64,000 nucleotides of DNA, from NCBI GenBank assembly GCA_964017185.1, contig OZ024875.1, positions 32,993,456 through 33,057,455 on the forward strand, written 5' to 3'. The notes under the pieces are model-generated. The model had not been told where the DNA came from. It made no database searches and saw only the letters and a program-made list of their open reading frames with translations. The DNA is from Rugalucina vietnamica (lineage: Eukaryota; Mollusca; Bivalvia; Lucinida; Lucinidae). Both the position numbers and the translations under genes were made by a program. Shown in pieces: positions 53,311 through 64,000 of this stretch (the stretch's first letter is position 1; every line of letters starts with the position of its first letter).

Positions 53311-54600
53311 TTAAATGTTCCCCTTTGTTTTAGAAAGGCACCACCATAAGTTGTAAGATTAAGTAGTCATGATTAAGTTAAATGAGCTCAACAGTGTTAT
53401 ATAATGTGCTGGTGAAATTAATATGTACAGTTTGTGACACAATTTATGTACACTCTTTAACACTGCGAAAACTCGTTTAGTTTTGATATACTCCACCTAT
53501 GAATCTGGCGAATAGACTCTCTCGAGCAAAGATCTAGAAACTAGATGTCCTCGAACCTGCCCACATACACGGAACAATCTATGGTCAGCTGAGTAAGGAA
53601 ATCTGGGTTCTGAACACACGTTTACAAGAAGAACTGGTTTATTTCTCATTTTCTCAACATAAACTTTCCTTTCCTGGGAGATGGAGATAATTATCAAATA
53701 CGGAGTCAATCACCATATCGGGGGACTGTCTCCGGTTTTAGGAGACAAGTTATATGTTAAATAATGGCTACATCCCCCAAAATCATATATGCCCTTCGGT
53801 CGGGGGAATGTCTTCCGTTTTGGACACAAACATGTCTCCAATTCAGGGGACATTCTCCCCATCGGGAAAAAGTTTGAAAAATTCATATTTTAGGCATTTT
53901 CAGACTGTCCTGTGCTATTTACTACGAAAAACAAGTTGGGAGGACACCAGTCCAGCAAGACCCTAAATTTAATCCGTTGCATTAAAGAAATTCACCATTG
54001 CGATTAGTACAGAGATGTGAGACAGACATCCCAGGCCTAACCCCAACTGCACAGCACCCAAGACCCCACCCCTACTGAGCTACCCTGACCATGGGGAGCC
54101 AGTTTTGGTATAATTAGATTAACGAATCTTATTGCAACCTTATATGGCTTCAAAAGTATTTTTGTGCATTCAAAGTACTCGATGCCACAGATACAGATAA
54201 AATTTATGTTCATTCCGGTAGTCTATTCCGGTAATTAGGCCCATTCCGGTAAAAAAATCACGCCTGTTTGAACATCCCGGTCCCAAAGGTGGTCAATGAT
54301 CCTATGGTCACGTTTGAGGGCAATGGCATCTCGGCGATGCGAAACCCCAGTCCAAATTATCCATTTTGCCCTTTCTTCGAGTGAAACTTTATTTATTTGC
54401 CACTTTCCTCTCACTAAGCTCAGAATATCTTTTTTTTCTGTCTTCCTTTACATCTTAACCTCCGAAGAGGACTTTAGATTGTGTTCTGGTATACCAAAAG
54501 CTGAAGGGGGTCAGTCGAAATAAAGGCAAAGAAAAGTGGGTGATGTGAATTTGTACAGTGCGAACAAGTGTGTTAGTATAGATGAGAGATAAAAACAGAT
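53311..54600. other. no gene recognised
   Basis: Contains repeated GGGGAC..GTCTCC segments (53715-53850) and a CCATTCCGGTA triplet near 54210-54255, but no coding or named element. Confidence 0.3.
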
Positions 54601-54608
54601 GCTGGTGT

Positions 54609-55870
54609 TCAAGTAGTTTTGAGGACTATCTGGCAAACAGCTGTGCTAAACTGTGCCAGAGTAGGAAGTACTAGGATATGTGGTGGTAGGGTATTCCGAG
54701 GGAAGAATGTATACTTGAAGTAGTCTCTAAGAGTCATGATCAGTTGGTATGCAAGGGAGTGATTTCTAGATGATGAACGGGTGTTCCGGACCAGGTAGTC
54801 AGACGCAGGGATGGCTACAAGGTCATATGTGACCTTATATAGGAGGACCAACCGACTGTCAATACGTCGTTTGATGAGGGTATGCCAGTTGAGATCCTGA
54901 AGCATTGCTGACACACTGGAAGTTTGTCGGTAATCTCGCATTGCCCATCTAGCAGCCCTACGTTGTACAGATTCAAGTTTGCCAATATCTTGATCTGTGT
55001 ACGGAGACCACACATTAGAGGCATGTTCTAGCTGTGGGCGGACGTGCCTTGTAAGCTGTGAACTTCAGGTCTCTATTGTAGACCCGGATAATGCGTTTGA
55101 CAAAACCAAGGGTCTGATTTGCCTTCTTATTGATATGGTTTGGCCAACTGAGGTCTTCTGAAACAGTGACCCCAAGGTATTTTGCAGAGGGTACACTTTC
55201 GAGAGCACAGCCATGAAGGTAGTAAACTGTTTGGATGGGTGGTTTACGTCGGGTCACATGAATGACCTGGTATTTTGAGGGAAAAACTCTCTCTTATGAA
55301 TCACATATCCCAGAGTTTTTTTTTTCCCCATTTTTCTAAGCTTTTCAATGTCATTTTGGAGGATCTCTGAGTCAACTTGCTTATCAAGGGCAAGGTACAT
55401 GGCTGTGTCATCTGCAAATGCGGGTCACCGGAGGATACTGAAATACTGCCTGAATTTGTTCCGTTTAAAATGACAGATTGAGATCTGTTGTCTAGAAAGT
55501 CTTTAGAGTATTCCCCCTTATGCCATAAAAATGAAAAGGTACAAGTAGGCAACGATCAGGAAAGGGCGCAATCAGAAAAAGATTCCCACTCCAAAAACCG
55601 AGGCGGGAAAAAAACAAAGTAACAATAAGGTACTTATACCATGAAAACATTTCTTAAGCCGAATGAGCAGCTATTTTACCAATAGGTGGCCACTCAGTTA
55701 CCTAAACTTAACTAAAAATATGATAACATGTAAAGTCCTCTTTGCAAGTTGCTTTAGGGTAATTGGACTCTTTGGGGGTAAATACAGAGTGGAACTGACT
55801 GTTTAGGGCATTAGCCTTCAAGTTATCAGGGTCTTCTGTAAAGAGGCTAGACTGCTCCACTGCGCATGTG
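54609..55870 (-). pseudogene. third LINE fragment, several frameshifts and deletions
   Basis: - strand pieces in order: ALNSQFHSVFTPKESNYPK (55870-55740), FLDNRSQSVILNG near 55490, then SAKYLGVTVSEDLSWPNHI (55257-55015), then QRRAARWAMRDYRQTSSVS to the end (55013-54609). The RT active-site region is largely deleted between them. Confidence 0.85.
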
Positions 55871-55932
55871 TCGGATTTGAAAATCCAATAACACAAGCAG
55901 ACAGCCGTACGCCAATATTTACATCCAAGCAT

Positions 55933-56330
55933 TCGTGGATGTAATAATTTTAGCTGCGATATCCCAATACTATAATTATACTGTTGTTGTCTGCTCGCAG
56001 ATGTGTAGCTATGTCGTTATCAATGAAACCATATCAGGTGTTGAAAACAATTAGCCAGTTTATTGGGGTTTTTTTAGCACAAATCTAACAGCAGAAAAAA
56101 AGGTCTCGTTAAAAACATTAAATAGGCCTGTGTGCGGCAATTGTTGAATTTATGATTCCCCCGGGATGATTCCACAGTTGTACAACATGTACAATGAATA
56201 TTACTGCAAATGATGGTAGATTTAAACATAGCCTGTACATATAATAGAAACTGGTCATAGAATTATGAAGGGTTTGCATCATACAACTTTTAAAAACAAG
56301 TTCGATGATCGAACCCGTATCTGAACATAT
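55933..56330. other. no feature recognised
   Basis: AT-rich sequence with no open frame of note. Confidence 0.25.
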
Positions 56331-56333
56331 AAT

Positions 56334-56402
56334 TGAGCAGTGCCATGAAAAACCAAACGTTTTGCATATATATGCAAAAGCAAAGACGCAGATCAGCCTC
56401 GC
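56334..56402. mobile_element. TGAGCC family left-end fragment
   Basis: TGAGCAGTGCCATGAAAAACC and AAGACGCAGATCAGCC; truncated at the hairpin. Confidence 0.6.
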
Positions 56403-56831
56403 TTTCTTTCCTCAACCTCCATCTCGAACTAGAGCTATAAAAGCCAACAGTTTAAAAAGTCAATAAAATCACACAATTATCAATTGAACATATTAACACT
56501 ACATGGAGCGTTATCACCATTTTCTGAAAATCTAATGCGTGTGTAGAATCAGGTAATTAAGAGATGACAGGTTTATGTATTATTTTAATAGACGCTGTGG
56601 TTGCACGACAAGAAACACAGAAAAAGGGGCATTTGGTCGTATACAAGCCGATGTGTGCAGCAGAATATAAAAGACACAGAAGAATCTTTCGTAGTTCAAA
56701 AGACGAGTGTGCTATTTTTTCAATATGTGGATATAGCTATTTCTACTACTATTGTAAACCGTTAATAAGCAAGCCTGTTTTTCTTTTACCACGTGCCGCC
56801 AATGATCTACAAACACATAATTCATCATTAA

Positions 56832-57081
56832 TGAGCCGCCTCGTGGGAAAACTAACAATCTGCGTAGACTAGGCGAAAACAAAGAAGCAGATCAGTTTCG
56901 CGGTAACCGCGAAGCTGATCGATCAGCGCCTTTGTTTTCGCTTCACGGATAGCACAATTCCTCTTCTTCTCTTCTAAAATCCAAAATTTCATGCTTCTAG
57001 CTGTCTTCTGCGACTGTACAGGTTGGCTTGTGTCGGACCTGTTCAAAAACCACATTATTGGTTTTCCCACGAGGTGGCTCA
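56832..57081. mobile_element. TGAGCC foldback element (MITE)
   Basis: Ends TGAGCCGCCTCGTGGG and CCCACGAGGTGGCTCA, hairpin AGTTTCGCGGTAACCGCGAAGCT with a duplicated GATC. Confidence 0.9.
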
Positions 57082-58465
57082 AATATCTATTCTATACAGT
57101 CGATTCAGTGTGGGGGAAGCCTTTCTTAAAATAGAAAATCCGATTATCGTAAAGGCTGTGACTCAGGTCATGTAAACAACTTTTGATTGGTTGGCCCCAT
57201 GGCAACAGCGCGTAAACAAGTGGCCATTATTGGGCGTTCAGCTGGCGTGTGATTGATAATGAACTCGCTCAGCCTAGCGGGCTATAAAGAGGCGGGGATC
57301 TGAGGTTCCATTCACAGTTTCGTACTTTTGAGGTGGCCAAAAATTTGAATATTAAGGGGTAGGGCATGAAATTGGGCTGTAAATTATCCTCTTTCAATAA
57401 TTTGCCGACATCTTTCCCCAAATCGGATCAATTATGCCTAAAAAACATGTGAAAAATACTTATTTTCTATTTTTAGACTGGTAAAAACCGGGATTATATA
57501 AGGATCCCGGATCGTTCGCCAGTCATAGCCGGTGACGCTCTTCACTGTCGACTTTGCAGGGGTTATCTTTGTTCAGAAATAGCGAAAAAAGTAGATGGAT
57601 GGCACATATTTGTGCACTGCTCATTATGATCCTGGGTCGATTCTCTAAGTATTTGCATGAGATCTATGGGGCTTCCTTTTGCACATAATATGCATGGGGG
57701 CCCAGACTTCAGGCATATTTTACGAAAATTCACTGGTCTGAAAGAGGGGGTAGGGGAAAATATCCCCAATACAGGTAGGGTGATAGTCAGTGCTAGGCAA
57801 TTTAGATGATATTATTTTGTTGTTAGACATTTGATTTAATGATTTTATGGGAGAAATCGGATTGTTCACCAGATTGGACAGAGCTATTATCAGTTTTGGC
57901 GGATCTAGCAAAATTAACTGAAAAATGCTCTAAAAACTGTGGATTGCTACCTGAGGATTTGACTTAATAGTTGGCGAACTGTCTTATCATGATTGAAGGC
58001 TTGCTATTGGCAAGCGTCTGACTAGTGGAGAACCTACTTTCGTTTTCGTTTTCAAGAGGTTTTCAAGAAGTGTCCCCATACCGATATTTTAATTTACAAG
58101 AGCAGAGTTATTGTATATTGATAAACATGTACGTGTTTAATTTACATGCGTGGAATATTTGAATGTTTTTAGTGAAAGTTGGCATTGAAGTTGTGACCGA
58201 CTCATAAACCGTGGTATAGACCGCTTTCCGGTGCAAATACAAGTAATATCTTTCCAAACATTAAGGTTTACATCAAAATTGCATACATTTTCCTGTTTTA
58301 CTGTTTTAAAAGAGGATAATAATATACATGCAGGGATATTTTTGGCAATTTTGGGAAGGGGCCCTAGGGCCTTTCTGATTGGGAAAATTAGAGGCATAAA
58401 CCCTGGATTTGGGAAAATTTCAGAACATTCAAAGTTGATCATAGATTCAATGTTAGCAAATGTCA
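57082..58465. other. no gene recognised
   Basis: Two TATA-box-like sites (GCTATAAAGAGG near 57283, ATTATATAAGGATC near 57490) stand out from a plain background, but no linked open frame was found. Confidence 0.25.
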
Positions 58466-58469
58466 TTCA

Positions 58470-59140
58470 ATGAGGGTGACGCGGCTACATCCAAGCAGGC
58501 ATATAGATTTCAATTACACACTGCATCAGCAAACATTAGAACAGGTTCAGTCCGCTAAATACCTCGGTTTAACTATCACAGATGATCTTGATTGGGGTCA
58601 ACACATTTCTGAAATTACATGCAAGGCAACTAAGACTTTGGGTTTTCTTCGGCGCAATTTGGCACTGGCACCTAGGCATACTAAGGAAGTTGCATACAAA
58701 ACATTGGTTCGGCCTCAACTTGAGTATGCAGCTCCTATTTGGCATCCCTATCATGAAACTCAGATTGAGATGGTGGAGAAGGTGCAGAGGACTGCTGCCC
58801 GGTGGACCTGCAGGCGATGGAGGAACACCAGTAGCGTCGGTGAAATGCTAGACGAACTTGAGTGGCCATCCCTGGAGTCTCGCAGGGAGCGGTCCTCCTT
58901 AACCTTCTTCTACAAGATACACTCCGGTACAGTGTCTCTTGATAAAGACAAATACCTGACCCCGGCACCCAATCTAAGGCACACTGGGCATCACATGAAT
59001 CACAATACACAAGACCATTTGCCTATAGTGATGCCCTGAAAAATTCCTTTTTCCCCAGAACTATTCCGGTTTGGAATAGTCTCCCTTCTTCAGTGGTCCT
59101 ATCTAAGACCATTGAGGAATTTAAGGCTTCTATTTAAATC
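58470..59140 (+). pseudogene. fourth LINE reverse transcriptase C-terminal fragment
   Basis: 189-codon frame 58470-59039: QSAKYLGLTITDDLDWGQHI, KTLVRPQLEYAAPIWHPY, VQRTAARWTCRRW. The C terminus continues in another frame from about 59018 as FAYSDALKNSFFPRTIPVW and NSLPSSVV to a TAA at 59140. One frameshift; opposite strand to the other three copies. Confidence 0.9.
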
Positions 59141-59265
59141 ATTGGCCCAGAGGCATGCGTCTTAGTATGCCTCTCATCTATATCTTGTAAATAGTTTTAA
59201 TGGTCCACCCCAAATGTTTAATTTTCCCTTGACTAAATTCTAAATTTAGCCACCCACCCCACGCC

Positions 59266-59325
59266 TGAGGTGATGATCAGAAATTGATCGACTCAGTATC
59301 AGAAGATAGATAGATAGATCATTAT
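59266..59325 (+). mobile_element. LINE 3' untranslated end with GATA tail
   Basis: GGTGATGATCAGAAATTGAT followed by AGATAGATAGATAG, the usual short-repeat end of such elements. Matches 48931-48980. Confidence 0.7.
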
Positions 59326-59537
59326 ATTTTCCCAGTTAACACATTAAAAGAATCTCATTAATTTAAGATCATTTAAGAATAACTTCTTATCCAAGTTATA
59401 CAGCATTTCAAACAGTAGAGTTTGAATTTCACAATGTATGGAACTAATGAAAATTATTTTCAGCTGTGATTGGGAATTTTAATCTCCAAATTGGGAAAAA
59501 GTCACCTAAATCTCATTGCGAATGGGGCCTTATTCTT

Positions 59538-59695
59538 CTAGTGTTTAGTTACTCTTTGTTAATGATTTTTTGTTCAACATCCAGTCACCTCACTATAATA
59601 GCTTTCATCACACCTGGCAAAACACATTCTGTTTAAGTGTTTAGTTACTCTTTGTTGATTATTTTCTGTTCATCATCTGATCACCTCACTTGGAG
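59538..59695. repeat. ~100-bp tandem duplication
   Basis: GTGTTTAGTTACTCTTTGTT and CACCTCACT recur about 100 bases apart. A further 26-bp duplication (TTTTTCTATCTCTATATAG) is at 59822-59875. Otherwise 59326-60388 is featureless. Confidence 0.6.
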
Positions 59696-61265
59696 GGTAG
59701 CCAAATTTATTATCAAAATATATTTGTAAATTTAATTGGCTGGTTACCCTCATACCTTTTGAGTTGAAACCATTTCAATCCCAGATTTTAAACTAGCAGT
59801 ATAAATACAACTTGCTTCTAGATTTTTCTATCTCTATATAGTTACTGTATTTTTCTATCTCTATATAGTTACTGTGCCACCCTCATTACTGAGTTTTCAT
59901 TTTTGCGCAAGGTTTTGAGGTGTAGCATCAATTTAAGAACAGCATCCAATAATACTGAGCTATAGTATGATACTGCACAATATGTCCTCACTGTCATAAT
60001 GTTTAAGCTGACAGATTTAATCTGGCACAGGCATGAATCTACTTAGTCCCATTAAATGAGACTTCACAATTCAATTATTATCATTCACATTTTTATTTTA
60101 CGTTTTCATTGGTCATTTTCTTTTTATATTTATGTTTATGTTATCTGGCTGAATTGTGAATCGCATTCATACTGACAATATCCGATGAAGAAAAAATGAA
60201 TGCGAACTCAAAAAATTGGAGTAGAATCTACTGTGAATGAACTATTTTTGCAAATTGGAAAAGTTAATTCAGAAAAAAGAAGTAGTTATGAAAAGAAAGT
60301 TTTTTGTTACCCATTAAAAATCAAACCTTGTGAATAATGGAAGTAGGAAAAAAAGTATCAACAGTATTAAATTATAGCTCTGTATATACAGTAGTGTTAT
60401 GGCTAAAAACCCACTTTAGCCGTTTTAATGGCTAATTTATTAACGGCTAATTGTAAAATTTCGCGGCGAAATTGTGTGAAAAATTAAAGTCAGCGCGGAA
60501 TTTCGCCACAAAATTCCGCCACAAAATTTACGGATTTTGCGGCGGAACACGGCGTAAAAAGTATACCTGTCATTTCACATAAAAATCACTTGACCGGTGT
60601 CATACATGTGATGAGTCTGAAAGAGGAATCAGGGAGATTTTTGTTCCATTTCTGGGAGATTTTTGAAAATTGTATAGAATATATAGGAAAATTCCTGATT
60701 CATTTCAGGGAGATTTTGAATTTTTGTTAAAAAAGTGGTACATTTTAGAAGAAATTTTATCGATTTTAGGGCTCATTTCCTGGAGTCTCCCTGATGATGA
60801 GGGAGGTATCACATGTATGCGGTGTTTCGCGGCGAAAAAGACGACAGTCAAAAATTTTTTTTGTTTAAATTTAATTTTAATTTGGATATATTTATTTCAT
60901 TTCAAGTTGTATCAATATTTTGTTTTCGTTTAAATTTTGCATAATTATCGTTTCAGTCTTTTAGTCCCGACAGTCACAAAAGTTTATTGTTTAAATTTTA
61001 TTTTAATTTGCATGTATTTATTCCTTTTCAAGTCGTATAAATATTTTGTTTTGTTGCAATTTTGAACAATAATCGTTCAAGTTTCGTGTTTTATTCGTGT
61101 CTTAACTGCTTTGAAGTTTCTGAGACCCTAATCACGGCTTTGTGTTTATTTTTATGCTTCTTTTTCAGATTGATCAGACTTACCCGATTATATTAGATCC
61201 TATTATCTAGCTTAATTAACAGAACAAAAGCTTATAGCGGCGTAAGCAATTTTCATGGGATGATT

Positions 61266-61485
61266 GTCCACAAATTTGTTTGTTTGTATTGAGGCTGAAC
61301 GTCCCAGTCACCAATTTTTCAGTCATGTCTGGACGGAGCTACCGTTTCCTGGGTATTAATTAGTACTTAGGATAGTTAATGTGCCTTGCTCATGGACACA
61401 ACACGGTGTCGCCAGTGCGGATCGAACTCAGGTCCTCTTGATTCGGAGTCTGATGAACTACAACTATGCCACCACGATCCCAACC
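61266..61485 (-). repeat. tRNA-derived SINE, copy 2
   Basis: Body shared with 33602-33826 (GTCTGGACGGAGC, GCTCATGGACACAACAC); - strand B box GAGTTCGATCC; A box degraded. Confidence 0.6.
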
Positions 61486-62695
61486 CACAGACCTATACAA
61501 GTCTTTGGATTCAACATGATGATCGGCTTCAACTCTTCTTTAGACATTTAATCACCTGTGGTAATGACACTGCTAAAAGCATCAGTGAATTTTCGATTAC
61601 GTCAAGTGAACCCCGTTTCGTTGAAACCAATTTGGTCGAAACAACATTTGGTCTGATACGACCTTCACCGGGACGATACGATATTCAGTCGAATATGAGC
61701 AATACAGCAACGTACTTGTACAAAACTGTGTCAAAATATTATCAATATTAAATTGATGGGGTTCTTTTGCTAACCATTTTGAGTTAAAACAGCGTGTTGT
61801 GTGCCTTCCAAAATCCACATGTACAGATGGCTTGGAACATGTACATGTACATGCATGTCGAATGTCAAAACCTCATTGTATACAAGGCACAATACACTAG
61901 AAAAAGGGATGATACTGTGTTTAAAACAAAGTATTGTAGTTCATACTTGTACACTAATTTTGTGTAAGAAATGGGTTATATGAAGTTTTCAGTTTATTTC
62001 GGAACACTTATATACAGTAAGGGCCACGAGTATGCACCGTGGCATTATGAGCGCATGCCGCATAAATCGATGGTGAATAGATTAATTAGAATAAAGTTGA
62101 GCGCAGAAGTCTAGTGGTGGATTGTAGGAATAGTGACCGGAATCAAAATGTCCTGTGTTCGATTCCTATATACATGTATATTCATTGGGTTTCGTACGTG
62201 AGCAAAACCGGTATACATGTATTACCCTGAAAGTGTTGTCGCCATGGGACTCAAACATTGTTGACTGTTAAACTGAACTCAGGATGATCTTCGCTAGTTG
62301 TACTTCTACAAGGCAAGTTCAATGTATAAATCGATATGATTGCGATTAGTCTTGTGCTGGCATTCATAGAGGGTGATCAGAGTGGTAACCAGCAAGCCCA
62401 AAGGTCAATATGTATCTTTTTTTTTCGTCGTTTTTTACATGGTTGTGCTCAAATTAAGTTATCGCAGTTCACACATTAAATGCTATAAAGTGAAGCAATT
62501 GAGGAAAATGTTCAAAAAAGAAAGCAAGGAATCTAACTGTTTTTTAAGCAATACACTTTAGACAATGTATGTGCTACAAAACAAGGCACAAAGTTAGATG
62601 CCCCCTGCCCATTGGGACCTAGATGGGCTGCTTGTGCCTCCAGGCAAAGCTTATACGCTGTTGACTGATCATCTGATTACTGGTTTACTGCTCAA

Positions 62696-63285
62696 ACAGC
62701 AGTCACACATAAGCATATAAGTGAAACGCGCGCCGGGCGTGTTGAAAAATTGCAAAATTCCACATACGCCAGACACACGTCGGAGACACGTTCGAAACAC
62801 GTTACGAGTATGTTGTGTATGCTTGGTGTACGTCCGGCGTGCGTCGCTGTATGTTGCTAAAATCATCGCGCGTTTTGTGCGCGTTTGGGATAAAAAATTT
62901 TTAAACATGCTTTTACAGGCGCATTGAATATGCTTCGAACGTGTTTGGCGCACGTTTGAGGTATGCCAGTGTACGCTCCACAGGCGTTCCGATTTTATGA
63001 GATATTGCTTCAGTAGCGCGCCCCAAGCGTGTGTGAGGCGCGGGTTGAAAGTTTGCTGCGTGTCCATAGCGTATGCTTAGCGTGTCTGGGACGTAAGACA
63101 AACATACTCTAAATCTTTGAGATTATTTATACGTTTGGCACACGCCTCAGTCCCGCGCTAATTTGTGACTGCTAAAGCGAGTTAAAGGTACAAATTAATT
63201 TTTATATGTCCAAAATCTTCAGTGTGTTGACATTTTTCATAAGCCCGGCGCGCGTTTGGGTTATACGCTAATATGTGACTGCTGT
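62696..63285. mobile_element. 590-bp GC-rich foldback element nested in the 3.6 kb element
   Basis: Imperfect ~43-bp TIRs: ACAGCAGTCACACATAAGC left and TATGTGACTGCTGT right, with inner AACGCGCGCCGGGC on both sides. The interior is dominated by ACACGTT/GCGTGT-type motifs, unlike the surrounding AT-rich DNA. Confidence 0.7.
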
Positions 63286-64000
63286 ATAAGGTCTGTACCT
63301 TTCTAGGAAAAATGATTTCAAGTCAAACCGTCCATACATATAAGCAGTATTGGCTTAGAGGGATAGTTATATTTCAAACACTTGTTGAATATCATGGCGT
63401 TCCATAAAATGGAGGCAGCGTCCCGACATGACCATTGCTGTTGATTGGGACGTAAAGCATCTATTGAATCAAACAAAGTTAGATTCAATGAGCTGGCGCA
63501 TTACGTTATAAATAATTTCGCTTATCCGTGATATCGCTATCGTACCATGTAATACCAATGGAAAAGTTGCATTATGCACGTTTTTCATTTCTATACATGC
63601 ATAATCATACATATTTTTAATATGCACATAAATCACGATCTATACTAGGAACAGATGAATCATAGTGTGGACATTAAATTAAAAAATAAATAAATCTATC
63701 TTAACATTTCCAGGTATTTCGCCGTGTTTCGCGGCGAAATAGGAAATTTAAACTTACCTGTTGTAAACGTTAAAAAACGAATTTCGCCGCGAAACACAGC
63801 GAATTTTATGCGGCGAAAAAATTAACCGATTAAACGTTTAAATTTTCCCTTGCCCGGTGAAACTTTGCGGTGGTTTCGCTGCAAAAAATCACAAGTGATC
63901 AGCGCGAACTGTGCAAAAATGGGTTTTTAGCCATAACACCACTGTAGTTATTGACCACATTTAATGCCAGACTGGTTCTCTTTTTTAACCATCCGATTTA

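Larger units (their letters stand above)
60389..63944. mobile_element. 3.6 kb TIR element, CAGTAGTGTTATGGC ends
   Basis: The left end CAGTAGTGTTATGGCTAAAA and right end TTTTAGCCATAACACCACTG are inverted repeats of about 27 bases, flanked by TA on both sides. Subterminal regions (60455-60560 and 63718-63830) are full of TTCGCGGCGAAA/TTTCGCCGCGAAA motifs in both orientations. No transposase was recognised. hAT-like by the CAGTGGTG-type end, Tc1-like by the flanking TA; class II but superfamily undecided. Confidence 0.7.

Noticed and set aside
57283-57510. TATA-like sites suggesting a promoter or LTR
   Set aside because: No second LTR copy, no primer-binding site and no downstream gene found in the window.
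61590-61751. SHIPPO-like text (PSPGRYDIQ) at the end of an ORF near 61680
   Set aside because: It falls in a short repeat of TTTGGTCTGATACG/GGGACGATACG-type sequence inside a mobile element; one isolated match with no second half or splice signals.

Overview
The window is intron-rich, repeat-rich eukaryotic DNA with AT-rich non-coding sequence and canonical GT-AG splice sites. The dense small repeats (elements with internal tandem arrays and ACGG-type microsatellites, foldback elements, tRNA-derived SINE heads, non-LTR retrotransposon scraps) look most like a marine bivalve or another mollusc. The species cannot be fixed from the sequence alone.

Two conserved genes lie tail to tail. On the + strand, 387-23145 carries twelve exons of a multi-repeat SHIPPO/ODF3-type (sperm-tail PG-rich repeat) protein. 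The 5' end lies outside the window, the stop codon is at 23143, and at least 452 residues are encoded here. Every visible intron is phase 1, and nearly every exon encodes one PGP-x-Y repeat unit. Intron 7 (10810-17110) holds a separate, uninterrupted 281-codon ORF (11276-12121, + strand) for a different SHIPPO-repeat protein. On the - strand, 46495 down to 30262 is a complete 13-exon ARIH2 (Ariadne-2/TRIAD1) RBR-type E3 ubiquitin ligase of 488 residues, containing an acidic N terminus, RING1, IBR, RING2 and the Ariadne domain. The two genes plausibly serve unrelated roles (axoneme/cilium structure and cullin-linked ubiquitylation), and nothing in the sequence ties them together functionally.

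The rest is mobile and repetitive DNA. Introns contain hairpin-ended elements carrying internal 150-450 bp tandem arrays next to ACGG/CGT microsatellites, at least thirteen near-complete copies of a ~240 bp TGAGCC-ended foldback element, several other terminal-inverted-repeat elements, and nested insertions. From about 48.5 to 59.3 kb there is a graveyard of non-LTR retrotransposon fragments (four reverse transcriptase C-terminal pieces, all frameshifted), and 60389-63944 is a 3.6 kb element with terminal inverted repeats and no recognised transposase. No host gene was recognised between 46.5 and 64 kb.

The most interesting local structures are: (1) a 135-bp tandem array in ARIH2 intron 6 that copies the 5' part of exon 7 together with its splice acceptor, creating decoy acceptors that would end translation before the catalytic RING2; (2) an intronless SHIPPO-repeat gene nested in a SHIPPO-repeat gene; and (3) a common architecture shared by three otherwise unrelated tandem-repeat element families.
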